64,000 nt of DNA from an uncultured Armatimonadota bacterium (GCA_903904815.1 CAIVDU010000005.1:173399-237398); one strand, 5' to 3'. Counted from the first letter of the stretch, positions 35,226-44,097 are shown. A program made the numbers and translations. Notes: generated by a model from the sequence alone, not told the origin.

Positions 35226-35738
35226 TTAACTCCTTGAGGGGAATATGCCGTTGAGGGCAATGATGAAACTCAGGGTGAGGTACGGCTGCAAGTTGTTGTG
35301 GGCCTGATTGCCACCGCCTGCTTCAATCGCGCTGGGGGCAGCGGTAGCTACCGGCGAAGTGGCGTAGGCAGTTCTGACCGATTTTGCTGCGTACCCACTG
35401 ACTGGGCTGTGGGTAGTAGCCGCTTGGGAAGATGCGGCAATGGCGTGGGTGTGGGCTGGTATCTGGACGCCGGTAAGAGTCACCGATGCCGCACCTCCCG
35501 ACTCTCCGATAGTCCGGGTTGTGAGCCCTGGCCCCTGTCCAAATCCAATGGGGACTCTGCCTTGGAGATCGGGAAGAGCAAAGTTGCTGGTTCCGTTGCC
35601 TCCGTAAAAGGTTCCAATCAGCGAGAACACGGCTGAGTTCTGACTAATGGGAAGGATCTGGCCGTTACAAAATGCCCAGCCAGTAGGAGGAAAATTGAAA
35701 GGGACGACGCGAATTTCCGCGAGAAAAGGTTCAGCCAT
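35226..35738 (-). CDS. tail-collar domain protein, copy 2
   Basis: A 170-residue protein sharing the plan of its neighbours: MAEPFLAEIRVVPFNFPPTG, WAFCNGQILPISQNSAVFS, IGTFYGGNGTSNFALPDLQGR, PAHTHAIAASSQA and the ending NNLQPYLTLSFIIALNGIF. The central region (about 95-140) is Ala/Ser/Thr-rich and differs from copies 1 and 3. It lies 11 bp after copy 1. The three proteins probably associate or act in succession; no other phage gene is nearby. Confidence 0.9.
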   Translation of the reverse strand: MAEPFLAEIRVVPFNFPPTGWAFCNGQILPISQNSAVFSLIGTFYGGNGTSNFALPDLQGRVPIGFGQGPGLTTRTIGESGGAASVTLTGVQIPAHTHAIAASSQAATTHSPVSGYAAKSVRTAYATSPVATAAPSAIEAGGGNQAHNNLQPYLTLSFIIALNGIFPSRS

Positions 35739-35749
35739 GAGTTGCTCCT

Positions 35750-36253
35750 TCAGTTCTGAGACGGGAAGACCCCATAAAGGGAAATGACATAGTTGAGCGT
35801 CAAGAACGGCTGCATATTTTCGTGCGGTTGACCTGAACCGCTAGAACCCACCGAGTTGGAACTCATTTGAACATTCGGGACGGAGCCATACGTGAATCCA
35901 AGCCCGCTCGCTGAGACTGCTGGATAGTGGCTGGTGGGAGACGCTTGTGAGCCGACCGCATTGCTCACTTGGAGAAAGTGCGAGTGAGAAGCAAGGCTAT
36001 CAATGCCAATCGTCGCCACCTCTGAACCGCCTTCCGTCCCGATCAAGTAGCCTGGGCCTTGATTGACAACGGCTCGTCCACGGAGATCAGGAACGGCAAA
36101 GGTGGTGGTGCCGTTGCCGCCATAGGTAGTGCCGATCAAGATGAACAGCACCTCGAAATCCGAGATGGAAAGCAAGCTACCGTCGCAGAACTGCCACCCA
36201 ACGGGTGCAAAATTGAACGGCACAAGCCGTATTTCTCCTACATAGGGATCCAT
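35750..36253 (-). CDS. tail-collar domain protein, copy 1
   Basis: A 167-residue protein with GWQFCDGSLLSISDFEVLF, IGTTYGGNGTTTFAVPDLRGR, SLASHSHFLQVSNA and NMQPFLTLNYVISLYGVFPS. The usual L-P-I-S-Q is L-S-I-S-D here, so it is the most divergent of the three. It is the first collar gene of the operon, 15 bp after the DUF6916-like gene. Confidence 0.9.
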   Translation of the reverse strand: MDPYVGEIRLVPFNFAPVGWQFCDGSLLSISDFEVLFILIGTTYGGNGTTTFAVPDLRGRAVVNQGPGYLIGTEGGSEVATIGIDSLASHSHFLQVSNAVGSQASPTSHYPAVSASGLGFTYGSVPNVQMSSNSVGSSGSGQPHENMQPFLTLNYVISLYGVFPSQN

Positions 36254-36268
36254 TTATGAAGCTCCTCG

Positions 36269-36577
36269 TTAATTAAAAATCGCCTGGTATCGGCGAACGA
36301 ATTGGTCTTGTGAGACCGGAACAATGAAGATTGGCGGTGTACCAATCTCAGGGTGGGTGAATAGGTAGGTGCCCTGGTTCAAAGGCATTTCTGCGGCGCC
36401 CTCAAAGATCAGCGAAAACGGCTCCAGCCTCCCTGGATGTCCCCGGGGAGACCGAACTGCTTCCACAAGAGTCAGTTCAATTCGGTCTTCTGACTCGTGA
36501 TCGTTTCCCACCAGAAACCGCTCGCCAATTATCGATTCGAACACGTTTGGAGTGAGTTCTACCGATTCGGCAATCAC
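36269..36577 (-). CDS. small protein, DUF6916-like
   Basis: A 102-residue protein with a pattern I associate with DUF6916: FESIIGERFLVGND, IELTLVEAVRSP, PFSLIFEGAAEMPLNQGTYLF and a late IFIVPVSQDQFVRRYQAIFN. It looks like a single beta-sandwich domain without signal peptide. Small proteins of this kind are often found next to tail-collar triplets, so it may belong to the assembled structure. Its ATG overlaps the PEP-CTERM stop as ATGA. The family name is from memory and tentative. Confidence 0.6.
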   Translation of the reverse strand: MIAESVELTPNVFESIIGERFLVGNDHESEDRIELTLVEAVRSPRGHPGRLEPFSLIFEGAAEMPLNQGTYLFTHPEIGTPPIFIVPVSQDQFVRRYQAIFN

Positions 36578-37431
36578 TTGCGTCTCCGACGAAGGACCAC
36601 TCCCATCCCGAGGAGCCCCAAACCGAGGAAGGAGGCTGGCTCAGGAACTGCCGCAACTTTGAAGTCGTCGACCAGAAGTCCAGAGTTCACGCCGTTGTCA
36701 GGCGCGCCGCCTGCTGTGACGTGGGCTACTCCTGCGCCTACCAGGTAGTCACCTGTTACAGATACTGTAATCGAGAACGACTGGTATTTTGTTTCAGAAA
36801 TGAAAGGATTTGATGGGTCCGTAAGTACAAGTCCCGAATCAAACCCGGCCGCTGATGACGGATCATTGCTGTAACCGTAGAAAGTGTCCGCTAGTTTGAA
36901 GATCTGGGAAGAACCGCCGGGGGCTTCGTTCACCAAATTGAAGAACGAAAAATCGTTATTCGTCGCCGATGGCGCGATCGACATATTCGTTCCGTCGTTG
37001 TACGTTTGGTTCGTGAGGAAGTCCCATTTGAAACTCAGCTTTTCGCCAGCGACCAAATGAACCGTTTGTGAAATTCCGGAGCCGGCCAAAATCGTCGACC
37101 CGGAGAATGTGGATAGTGAGCCGTAACTTAACCCCAATCCAGATTCAAGTGTGCCTTCTGCAACCCCAGCGCCCGGCACGACGACCGGATTGATACTGCC
37201 GTCGGTGTATGTGGCCAGGAGAGCGTGAGACAGTCCCTCCGTGGGAGATACGCCCATCAAGGAGCCCTGAATTTGGGTGTCACCGACCGTTCCCCAAAAA
37301 TGGAACGGTGTGGGGTCCTCAAACCCGCCATTTAGAATTGGGTCGGCTTTCGCCTGAGAACCCCATAGTCCGGCCACCAACAGAACGGCCGAAGCCATCC
37401 ATGGGCGGCAATGCCCTCTCACTCTACTCAT
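36574..37431 (-). CDS. PEP-CTERM sorting-domain protein
   Basis: A 285-residue secreted protein from ATG 37431 (GAGG about 9 bp upstream; ATG 37446 is an alternative). A signal peptide (ASAVLLVAGLWGSQAKA) is followed by a beta-sandwich of about 220 residues starting DPILNGGFEDP, as in carbohydrate-binding-like PEP-CTERM proteins, and ends with VPEPASFLGLGLLGMG plus VVLRRRRK, the exosortase recognition tail. It is the first gene of the coupled operon with the collar proteins (ATGA overlap with the next gene). It is divergently transcribed from egtB. No exosortase gene is in the window. Confidence 0.88.
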   Translation of the reverse strand: MSRVRGHCRPWMASAVLLVAGLWGSQAKADPILNGGFEDPTPFHFWGTVGDTQIQGSLMGVSPTEGLSHALLATYTDGSINPVVVPGAGVAEGTLESGLGLSYGSLSTFSGSTILAGSGISQTVHLVAGEKLSFKWDFLTNQTYNDGTNMSIAPSATNNDFSFFNLVNEAPGGSSQIFKLADTFYGYSNDPSSAAGFDSGLVLTDPSNPFISETKYQSFSITVSVTGDYLVGAGVAHVTAGGAPDNGVNSGLLVDDFKVAAVPEPASFLGLGLLGMGVVLRRRRK

Positions 37432-37647
37432 AGAAAAGAACCTCATGCAACTTGCGATCCAGGGCGCAATAATACGCGTCCTGGTGGTTTCGTTACGCAA
37501 AGATTATTCATCAGCAAGCGTTACAAGTACCGTTACATTTTGAGAAATCGAAAAAAAATTTACAAATTGCCAGTTACGTTTCATCGGTTCTCCGAACCAC
37601 GGGTGCTGGCATCTCGTGATATCCTGCGGTGCGGGGAAGCACGTGGC

Positions 37648-38913
37648 ATGATCGAACAGGAAGAGCACAGGTCAGGTAGTGACCGAAAAGACCAACTCCT
37701 CTCGTCAATGGAGGAATGTCGTTCAGACACACTTCAACTCCTTGAGCTCGTTCCGGAAGAGTTCCTCAAGCGAAGAGTTCACTCTTTCTACTCGCCGATA
37801 GGCTGGCATTTCGGACACGTCGGCCGAACGGAAGAGTTTTGGGTGATGAGCGAGGCCCTCCATCGACCTCTCCTAGACGATCGACTGACTTTTCTTTTCG
37901 CCGACTTGCCCGACAATCCCAAGGACAATCGAGTCCACATTCCTGACCGGGACGGAATTATCGACTATCTTGCGCGAACTCGCGTGCGAGTCATCGACGC
38001 TCTAGCGCGAACTAATCTCGAAACGCCGAACCCGCTCACGAGGGACGGATACGCCTGGGAGTTCGCCCTTCAACACGAATATCAGCATCAGGAAACAATC
38101 CTCGAGATGCTTCAGCTGATCCAGAAGGAGTTGGCTGACTCCGCGAGCGATTTGCCGACTTGGCAGGCAGGCAGTGATGGCGGTTGGGTTGAAATCTCGG
38201 GAGGCGCCTTCGAAATCGGATCATCCAATTCCCACTATTACGACAATGAAAAGGACCCTCACCGAGTGAGCCTCCCGCGATTCCGCCTTGCGGTCAATCC
38301 GGTTACGGCGTTCGAGTGGACTACGTTCATAGGCGATGGTGGCTACACAAGACCTGAGTTGTGGAGCGAGGCTGGATGGGCCTGGCGAGAACGTGAGACG
38401 ATTGCACATCCCGAATACTGGGTGCGCGCGGACGAGGGGTGGAGCATCTACAGTCCCTATGGAACTCGATCCATTGACCCCAACGAACCGGCCGGCTCGT
38501 TGAGTTGGTTCGAGGCAGACGCCTTTGCCCGATGGGCAGGCAAGCGACTCCCCTCAGAGGCAGAGTGGGAGGTGGCCCGCAAGCTCGGTGGCGATGTGCA
38601 TTCTCCCGCATCGATCTCGCGAACTCGGGGATACCCTTTACCGATGACGGACGTGGCTGCCGACGCAGTTGGCTTACGCGGAATGGCAGGAAGTCTCTGG
38701 CAATGGACCGCTAGCCCATTCCTGCCCTATCCGGGATTCGTTCCCTATCCTTACGATGGATATTCGTGGGATCACATGGAGGGAGAGCACTTCGTGTGCC
38801 GCGGGGGATCGTGGGCGACCGCGAAGCCGATACGTCGGCCTAGTTTTCGGAATTGGTATCTTCCGACCTACCGGCAAGGATTCCTGGGTATGCGACTGGC
38901 CGAGTCTATGTAG
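37648..38913 (+). CDS. egtB: EgtB-like iron-dependent sulfoxide synthase
   Basis: A 421-residue protein, start ATG 37648; the open frame extends far upstream through the promoter. It has a DinB-like N-terminal four-helix domain with candidate iron ligands His54 or His57 (GWHFGHV) and the HxxxH pair His143/His147 (LQHEYQHQE), and a C-terminal FGE-sulfatase domain (about 175-421) with the RLPSEAEWEVARK, GSLWQWTASPF, CRGGSWAT and GFLGMRLA segments. EgtB joins hercynine to a thiol donor (gamma-glutamylcysteine or cysteine) using O2. With egtD it gives a short ergothioneine route; no egtA, egtC or egtE is nearby. An ABC importer follows on the same strand. Confidence 0.85.
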   Translation: MIEQEEHRSGSDRKDQLLSSMEECRSDTLQLLELVPEEFLKRRVHSFYSPIGWHFGHVGRTEEFWVMSEALHRPLLDDRLTFLFADLPDNPKDNRVHIPDRDGIIDYLARTRVRVIDALARTNLETPNPLTRDGYAWEFALQHEYQHQETILEMLQLIQKELADSASDLPTWQAGSDGGWVEISGGAFEIGSSNSHYYDNEKDPHRVSLPRFRLAVNPVTAFEWTTFIGDGGYTRPELWSEAGWAWRERETIAHPEYWVRADEGWSIYSPYGTRSIDPNEPAGSLSWFEADAFARWAGKRLPSEAEWEVARKLGGDVHSPASISRTRGYPLPMTDVAADAVGLRGMAGSLWQWTASPFLPYPGFVPYPYDGYSWDHMEGEHFVCRGGSWATAKPIRRPSFRNWYLPTYRQGFLGMRLAESM

Positions 38914-39092
38914 AATCGGCTAGTGGTCCCGGTTTTTATGGGGACACTCAAGAAAATCTCCGAGAAATCCGTCAACGAATTGCTTGGCTGACTCAACGTC
39001 AGTACAACCATTGGCTCCTCTATCGCCCGTATGATTGGGATTTGGAGGTCTCACCGTATCGGTTGGGACACGCGAGAGAGTAAAAGTCCAAG

Positions 39093-39812
39093 ATGATTGA
39101 GTTTAAGTCCGTCGAGAAATCGTATGGGGCCGCCTCGGCGATCTCCAATTTAAGCCTCTCGATCCCTTCGGGCAAAGTCACCGCGCTCATCGGACCCAGC
39201 GGATGTGGCAAATCGACGCTGCTTAGACTCATTTTGGGGCTTATCGAACCTACATCTGGCGAGGTGGTCGTCGATGGTCACCCGGTGAATCGGGATTCGG
39301 CCCAAGCGATCAGGCGCAAGTCTGGCTACGTGATTCAAGACGGTGGACTCTTCCCTCACCTCACTACGGCTCAGAACATCGAGCTGATGGGCAAGCACCT
39401 GGACCGCGCGGTAGACATCAACAAGCTGACCCAACTGGCTCACTTTCCTAACGACGCGCTCGGTAGATTCCCCGGTGAACTCAGTGGCGGACAAAAGCAG
39501 CGAGTTGGACTCATGAGAGCCTTGGCCCTCGACCCGTCGCTTCTGCTTCTAGACGAACCGCTAGGCGCCCTCGATCCTCTGGTTAGGTCGTCGCTTCAAA
39601 AGGATCTCAAGCAGATCTTTGGGGAGATTGGCCAGACGGTCGTGCTTGTAACTCACGATATGGCGGAAGCCGCTTACCTTGCCGACCTCATCGTGCTGCT
39701 TCGAGCCGGAAAGGTAGTCCAAGTTGGCACGTTGGAGGACTTCCAGAAGCGCCCGGCCGAACCGTTTGTGACTGAGTTCCTTAACGCTCAGCGCCAGATG
39801 GTGACGCTATGA
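39093..39812 (+). CDS. ABC transporter ATPase, OpuCA/EgtV-like
   Basis: A 239-residue ATPase with Walker A GPSGCGKSTLL, Q-loop VIQDGGLFPHLT, signature LSGGQKQRVGLMRAL, Walker B LLLLDEPLGALD and switch LVTHDMAEA. The F-P-H-L-T and G-A-L-D-P segments are typical of osmoprotectant/glycine-betaine importers. It lacks the C-terminal CBS domains of OpuCA. It overlaps the permease gene as ATGA and sits 179 bp after egtB on the same strand. The same family contains EgtV, the ergothioneine importer ATPase of Streptococcus and Helicobacter, so the location beside egtB is notable. Confidence 0.85.
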   Translation: MIEFKSVEKSYGAASAISNLSLSIPSGKVTALIGPSGCGKSTLLRLILGLIEPTSGEVVVDGHPVNRDSAQAIRRKSGYVIQDGGLFPHLTTAQNIELMGKHLDRAVDINKLTQLAHFPNDALGRFPGELSGGQKQRVGLMRALALDPSLLLLDEPLGALDPLVRSSLQKDLKQIFGEIGQTVVLVTHDMAEAAYLADLIVLLRAGKVVQVGTLEDFQKRPAEPFVTEFLNAQRQMVTL

Positions 39813-41287
39813 GAAAGGTGTACGCCCTCTTGATCCTGATGAGCATGGTTCTCGGGCAGGTGGCTCTTGCCCAAACGGTCGTGGTTGGCTCAAAGAAGTT
39901 CACGGAGTCGTACGTCCTCGGCGAAATCGCCAAACAGGTTCTGACCGACGCGGGCCTCAAGGTTGAGCACAAGAAGGGGATGGGGGCAACCGGCATTGTT
40001 TGGACCGCCCTCAAAGACGGCGGGATCACCCTGTATCCGGAATACACCGGGACGGTTTCGGAAGAGATCTTGAAGCAACCCGGCATCGACCGCCCGACCA
40101 TGGAGAAGGAGTTGGCGAAGGACGGGGTAGGCATGAGCCCAGATCTGGGCTTCAACGACGCCTACGGCCTGGTCATGACCAAGTCCCAGGCGACGAAACT
40201 CGGCATCGTCAAGATCAGCGACCTGAAGGTCCATCCGGAACTCACGGCGGGTATCACCCCGGAACTGTTGAAGCGAAAGGACGGCTGGGGACCGCTCACG
40301 GCGAAATACGGGCTCAAGCTTAAAGACGTCCGGGGCATCGACCACGCACTCGGGTACGCCGCCCTCTTCGCGGGCCAAGTTGACATCAAGGATTGCTACA
40401 CCACCGACGCCGAGATCAAGAAATACGACCTTGTGGTGCTCCAAGACGATCTTCATTTCTTCCCGCTCTACCGAGCGGTGTTCCTCTATCGCTTGAACGC
40501 CCCTCCCCAAGCTATCAAGGCCATCGCTTCCCTGGCCGGAAAGATTGACGAGGCGCACATGATTGCCATGAACGCGGTCGGGGGTGAGTCGGCAGACTAC
40601 GCGAAGGCGGCATCTCTGTTCTTTGCGAAGCCAAACCAGAAGTCCGTGCCAAGTGTTGCCGAGGAGTCTCTGGTGGCGCAGACGATACGACTCACCGAGA
40701 AGCACCTGGAACTGGTCGGTATCTCGCTGCTCCTTGCGATCCTGGTCGGGATTCCGTTGGGCATCGTGGCCTCAAAGCCCGGGGCGCTTAGTAGTGTCGT
40801 TCTCGGTACTGCGGGGGTCATTCAGACGATCCCTTCGCTTGCCCTTCTTAGCCTGCTGGTTCCCATCGCATTCTTCGGGATCTCTGAGCGCACTGCCATC
40901 GCGGCGCTGTTCCTGTACAGCCTGCTCCCGATTGTTAGGAATACTGCCGTAGGCATCTCGACCATTCCCGCCGGGTTGAAGGAGTCGGCAGAGGCACTTG
41001 GTTTAGAACCTTCCGCCCGACTTCGAAAGATCTATCTCCCGATGGCCCTTCCGACGATCCTCGCCGGCATCAAGACGAGCGCAGTGATCAACGTGGGCAC
41101 TGCGACTCTGGCCGCACTGATCGGCGCGGGCGGGTTAGGCGAGCCGATCGTGAGCGGACTCAGCATCAACAACAATCAGATCATCCTCCAAGGCGCGATC
41201 CCCGCGGCGGTGCTGGCCATCTTGGTTCAGTTGGCATTCGATGGGATCGACCGCCTTTTGGTTCCTCGGGGACTGAGAGCGAAGTAA
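39809..41287 (+). CDS. fused substrate-binding protein and permease, OpuF/EgtU-like, reversed order
   Basis: A 492-residue protein: signal peptide (LILMSMVLGQVALAQ), a glycine-betaine-type binding domain at about 22-285 (VVVGSKKFTESYVLGEIAKQ; YPEYTGTVSEEIL; VDIKDCYTTDAEI; FPLYRAVFLYR), then a permease of about six helices at 295-485 with the EAA-like loop (KESAEALGLEPSARLRKIYLPMALP). In OpuF/EgtU fusions the permease normally comes first and the binding domain last; here the order is reversed, so the binding domain sits on the outer side ahead of the first helix. It probably imports a betaine-like compound; position beside egtB suggests ergothioneine or hercynine. Confidence 0.85.
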   Translation: MRKVYALLILMSMVLGQVALAQTVVVGSKKFTESYVLGEIAKQVLTDAGLKVEHKKGMGATGIVWTALKDGGITLYPEYTGTVSEEILKQPGIDRPTMEKELAKDGVGMSPDLGFNDAYGLVMTKSQATKLGIVKISDLKVHPELTAGITPELLKRKDGWGPLTAKYGLKLKDVRGIDHALGYAALFAGQVDIKDCYTTDAEIKKYDLVVLQDDLHFFPLYRAVFLYRLNAPPQAIKAIASLAGKIDEAHMIAMNAVGGESADYAKAASLFFAKPNQKSVPSVAEESLVAQTIRLTEKHLELVGISLLLAILVGIPLGIVASKPGALSSVVLGTAGVIQTIPSLALLSLLVPIAFFGISERTAIAALFLYSLLPIVRNTAVGISTIPAGLKESAEALGLEPSARLRKIYLPMALPTILAGIKTSAVINVGTATLAALIGAGGLGEPIVSGLSINNNQIILQGAIPAAVLAILVQLAFDGIDRLLVPRGLRAK

Positions 41288-41544
41288 GGGGGCGGCGGTT
41301 GGAGGGGGTTGTGGCGTTTGGGATGAACGCGCGGACTTTGACACAACCGCCTCCGGGGTAGGACAATCGGGTGGGCTCAACCCCGGGTAGCCTGCCGGAG
41401 CAGGCAACCGCAGGGCTAACCGACATTACGCCCCCAGCGTACCGGAGACTTCTGACCTTGCCCGGGTCCGCCAACTCATCTACTCATCGATCCCCTTCTA
41501 CGGTCCAAAACAGATGTCCAGTTAAGGCCTGACCATCTCCCACA
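41288..41544. other. intergenic region with hairpin-rich segment
   Basis: Between the permease and a converging GH78 gene. Bases 41380-41425 form a 6-bp hairpin with CGGA loop (41390-41405) that competes with a longer pairing of GGTAGCC with GGCTAACC (ending 41421). This resembles a structured RNA but matches no riboswitch I can confirm. Confidence 0.3.
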
Positions 41545-43962
41545 TCACGGCTCGGTAACGGTGAACACATGCCTTCCCGCCGATATCGGCTGCGGCTTGG
41601 CATCTTTGCCGGGCAAAAACACCGTCGCGACTGCGCCCTTCGGAATCGTGAGTTCCAGTGTCAGCTTGCCACCTGATCGCGACCATGAGCTCTTGATCAA
41701 ACCGAGCGACGAGCGGAAGTCCGCGCGGACGTGATTTAGACCGGGCAAGAAGGCGGGGCGGATGAGGATGGCTTGGGCGTCTCCTCGGGAGCGATCGAAG
41801 TCGATTCCGGCGAGTCCTCGGTAGAACCATTCATCGGCATGACCGAGCATGAAATGGTTCTGGGACGACTCTGGGTTGGTGTCCCAGGCCTCGGTCAGGG
41901 TCGTTGCGCCTCGAGCGAGTTGGTATCCGTAACTGGGGGAGTCGGTGCGAGACAACATGTCGTAAAGCACGTCCGAACGGCCTCCGTCGGTCAAGGCACG
42001 CACGACGTAGTGAAAGCCCACGTCTCCGGCTGTGACGTGGTCGTGGTGGGCGCGGATGTCTGCCACGAGACTTTCCAAGACGAGCGATCGCTCGCCGTCG
42101 GGAACAAGATCCAAGACGAGCGCCATCGCGTTCGCAGTTTGACTACCCCGATCGTACCGATGGGCGTCGGCATGGAAGAAGCGAGCATTGAAGGCGGCTT
42201 TGACGGCTTCGCGCTCGATTTCGAATGCCTTCGCTGCTTCCGCTTTCCCGAGAAGGGAGGACACCTTAGCGAGCACGCTGAGATCCTCCAAGTAGATCGC
42301 GGTGGGGGTGAAACCTTGGCCGGTCAACTGGGAGTATCCAGGCGCTCCGGGGCCGATGTCGTACCAGTCACCCAGACCGTACATGAGGAGATGATCGATG
42401 GATCTCCCCTTCAGGTAGGCGGCGTACCGCGTCATCGTCGGGTAGGCGCTTTCGAGGATGCCCCTGTCTCCGGAAAACTGGTAGGCGCGCCAGGGGCTAA
42501 GGATGGAGGCGCTTCCCCACTCGGGGCTGTCTCGAAAGTCCGTGCTGACTCCGTTGGAGTGCACGAAGGCGACAAACTCGGGAGCAATGGCGGGAACTAA
42601 ACCCGTGTCAAGCTGACTGTCCGCCATATCGCTGGCCACCTTTTCATACAACTTACTGAGATCAAAGTTATACATCAGAGACGAGCCGGCGAGGTGAGTC
42701 TGCTCAAGCCAGCCCAGTTTCTCCCGGGTGGGACAGTCAGTGAGAACACTCGCGGTGTTGCTCTGCATGGCCATCACGATTAACCGATGGATGCGATTGA
42801 ACAGGTCCGATGAGCTCTCGAAGCGGCCCACGACCGGCGCATCGGCATGCACAAACTCTCCGGCAACCGCATGAACCTTCACCCCCGGAGCGGTAACCAG
42901 TTGGAGATAGCGGAAGCCATGGTACGAGAACTGCGGACGCCAAGTTTCGACGCCTGAGCCCTTCAACGTGTAGTTAAACTCGTTCTGGTAACCCGGCCCA
43001 CCGCCGACGCTTCTCTGAGTGACGAAACCCTTGTCGTCGAGCAACTCCCCCGGGAGGATTTTTACCATTGCACCTGCCGGACCCGAAACGCGGATCACCG
43101 GCCAACCGGAGAAGTTCTGTCCGAGGTCGTATACGGTTTGGCTCGGCGACTTTGTCTGGCTGGACAGCGCCGGATAGGTATGAAGCGGCTTCATCGGGGG
43201 ATTGGTCGCCAGGGCAAGTTTCCCTCCGGGACCGTCGACGACGTGAACGGGCGCCCATTTTTCCGAATCTCCGCCCGGAAGATCCCATTTAGGAAGCTCG
43301 CGCCGGGCGTCGTAGTCCTCGCCTCCGTAGATCGACGAGAATACGATGGGTCCAGACGCCGCGCCCCAATGCGTGTCGGAGGAAATCACCTGCTTTGTCC
43401 CGTCTTCGAGTTCAATGTGAAGCTCGAGGATGAACTTGGGTTGACCGAAGGAACCCGTGAACTTCGTGTATCGCCCGGGAGCATTGGGGACGTGATACAT
43501 TCCGTTGCCGAGCATGACTCCCAGCGCGTTTGGCCCCTGTCTCAGAAGCTTGGTGACATCAAATCGATTGTAGAGGACCGTTTTCTCGTAGTTCGTCCAA
43601 CCCGGATTCAGCACGGTGTCGGTCACATTTTGTCCATTGACGTGAAGTTCGTAGTGGCCAAGCCCAGTCACCAGGACCTCGGCCCGCTTTACCCCCTGGG
43701 TCAGGCCAAATTCCCGCCGAAAGATCGGCAGGGGCTGGACGGAATCCGTTCCAATCGAGACGCCTTCGCGTCCTCTGGGAAAGCGATGTCCATCTGCTTC
43801 GGCGGCGATCCATTTCGTGGACGGGGCAAACCCTTCCTGCGCGAATACCTGGGGGGAGATGCTCATCAGAGTCACGGTGGCAATTGTAACGGTCAAACTC
43901 GGCAGGGGTATGCGATTGCTCCCTCCAAAGGGCACTGCAATTCTCTGCAATAGTTGCGTCAT
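41545..43962 (-). CDS. alpha-L-rhamnosidase GH78, secreted
   Basis: An 805-residue protein. The start is set at ATG 43962; the frame runs on to 44838 but that part is antisense to the dipeptidase gene. ATG 44004 is a second option. The signal peptide ends SISPQVFAQ. Domains follow the GH78 order: FGLTQGVKRAEVLVTGLGHY/ELHVNGQNVTDTVLNPGW, a VYDLGQNFSGWPVIRV beta domain, and the catalytic barrel with TDCPTREKLGWLEQTHLAGSS, GDWYDIGPG and SPSYGYQLARGATTLTEAW. In the acid motif the usual W-x-G-D is W-L-E-Q, so the general acid may be Glu, which should be checked by structure. It may act on a different rhamnoside than its paralogue at 27734-30421. Confidence 0.9.
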   Translation of the reverse strand: MTQLLQRIAVPFGGSNRIPLPSLTVTIATVTLMSISPQVFAQEGFAPSTKWIAAEADGHRFPRGREGVSIGTDSVQPLPIFRREFGLTQGVKRAEVLVTGLGHYELHVNGQNVTDTVLNPGWTNYEKTVLYNRFDVTKLLRQGPNALGVMLGNGMYHVPNAPGRYTKFTGSFGQPKFILELHIELEDGTKQVISSDTHWGAASGPIVFSSIYGGEDYDARRELPKWDLPGGDSEKWAPVHVVDGPGGKLALATNPPMKPLHTYPALSSQTKSPSQTVYDLGQNFSGWPVIRVSGPAGAMVKILPGELLDDKGFVTQRSVGGGPGYQNEFNYTLKGSGVETWRPQFSYHGFRYLQLVTAPGVKVHAVAGEFVHADAPVVGRFESSSDLFNRIHRLIVMAMQSNTASVLTDCPTREKLGWLEQTHLAGSSLMYNFDLSKLYEKVASDMADSQLDTGLVPAIAPEFVAFVHSNGVSTDFRDSPEWGSASILSPWRAYQFSGDRGILESAYPTMTRYAAYLKGRSIDHLLMYGLGDWYDIGPGAPGYSQLTGQGFTPTAIYLEDLSVLAKVSSLLGKAEAAKAFEIEREAVKAAFNARFFHADAHRYDRGSQTANAMALVLDLVPDGERSLVLESLVADIRAHHDHVTAGDVGFHYVVRALTDGGRSDVLYDMLSRTDSPSYGYQLARGATTLTEAWDTNPESSQNHFMLGHADEWFYRGLAGIDFDRSRGDAQAILIRPAFLPGLNHVRADFRSSLGLIKSSWSRSGGKLTLELTIPKGAVATVFLPGKDAKPQPISAGRHVFTVTEP

Positions 43963-44097
43963 GATTTTGGCGGACCGATGATTGAGAGGGGTGGATAGTG
44001 ACATGGAATATCGTTGTTGACCGATAACTATTCTGCTCCAATCGAAGACGGCGCAAACGGTAGTTTTGATCTCCTTTGATTCGGTAGAACGAAGCCC

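Noticed and set aside
34703..36253. Prophage tail module
   Set aside because: Only collar-domain genes are present; no tape measure, tube, sheath, capsid or integrase genes lie nearby, so a prophage is not supported.
38853..39083. 76-codon plus-strand frame between egtB and the ABC ATPase gene
   Set aside because: It begins inside egtB in another frame, has no ribosome binding site or start codon after the egtB stop, and resembles no family.
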